Positions 52,928 through 52,980 of a DNA stretch of 52,980 nt are shown in pieces. The DNA is from CAZFCK01 sp964517355 (lineage in GTDB: Bacteria > Desulfobacterota > Desulfovibrionia > Desulfovibrionales > Desulfovibrionaceae). Below the pieces are notes generated by a model. It searched no databases. It was given only the letters and a program-made list of their open reading frames with translations, and had not been told where the DNA came from. The position numbers were made by a program, and so were the translations under genes. The DNA lies in NCBI GenBank assembly GCA_964517355.1, contig CAZFCK010000005.1:1-52980 (forward strand), given 5' to 3'. Within the stretch, counting starts at the first letter, position 1, and the number at the start of each line of letters is the position of its first letter.

Positions 52928-52980
52928 TAGAGCATCTCACGCTTGAAAAGCGCTAGATGCTCTTATGCATTTCCTTGGAA
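52928..52980 (+). repeat. Intergenic repeat family A, copy 5 (runs off the window end)
   Basis: TAGAGCATCTCACG, CTTGAAAAGCG, CTAGATGCTCT, then TATGCATTTCCTTGGAA. Module 1 is identical to copy 3 at 23515-23551 in opposite orientation, and the following TATGCATTTCC matches copy 2. Modules 2 and 3 probably continue beyond the window. Confidence 0.85.

Overview
This is a 53-kb, gene-dense chromosomal window with no sign of prophage, insertion sequence, CRISPR array, rRNA or tRNA. Gene content and order point to a sulfate-reducing-type deltaproteobacterium (Desulfovibrionales/Desulfovibrionaceae). The pointers are an atp operon with separate b and b' subunits and no a or c gene, followed by glmU, a coiled-coil gene, zapA, 6S RNA and rny; a bactofilin-rodA-mrdA-mreD-mreC-mreB block; and many TPR, receiver and GGDEF proteins. 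The family assignment is inference from content; no marker was searched.

Layout. 1-2.6 kb: a degenerate receiver-TPR protein and a cyclic-nucleotide-fold protein with a FliG-C-like tail. 3.1-5.4 kb: a secreted caspase-fold protease. 5.6-9.6 kb (minus): glmU, ZapB-like, zapA, 6S RNA, rny. 9.7-15.6 kb (minus): F1 and peripheral-stalk genes of ATP synthase. 15.7-21.9 kb (minus): cell-shape genes, transcribed mreB-mreC-mreD-mrdA-rodA-bactofilin. 22-23.5 kb (plus): an Elp3-type radical SAM protein and an O6-methylguanine methyltransferase. 23.5-33.3 kb (minus): a diguanylate cyclase, a DUF2059/flavoprotein/glycosyltransferase group, then EamA-kdsB-carA-TPR. 33.6-36.9 kb (minus): a complete polar amino-acid ABC importer. 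37.2-39.5 kb (minus): a response regulator and pyrK-pyrD. 39.6-41.6 kb (plus): a large U32 protein. 42.1-52.8 kb: a glycan region with a TMTC-like membrane glycosyltransferase and an FkbM methyltransferase (minus), then a plus-strand run of radical SAM-TPR, four glycosyltransferase domains, a histidine phosphatase and a GT/NodB-like deacetylase fusion.

How the genes work together. Envelope construction dominates: UDP-GlcNAc supply (glmU), CMP-KDO (kdsB), elongasome (mre/rod/PBP2), division (zapA) and surface glycans (last 10 kb). Pyrimidine synthesis is represented by carA, pyrD and pyrK, and energy by F1-ATPase.

The most notable findings are: (1) the 45-52.8 kb cluster, a candidate undescribed glycan pathway with an intracellular NodB-type deacetylase fused to a glycosyltransferase and a radical SAM enzyme with extra cysteines; (2) two interspersed families of structured intergenic repeats, one of which supplies the stop codons of neighbouring genes; (3) a probable AUU start for mreC; (4) a FliG-C-like domain on a cyclic-nucleotide-fold protein beside a receiver that lacks key residues; (5) a 6S RNA gene directly after zapA.
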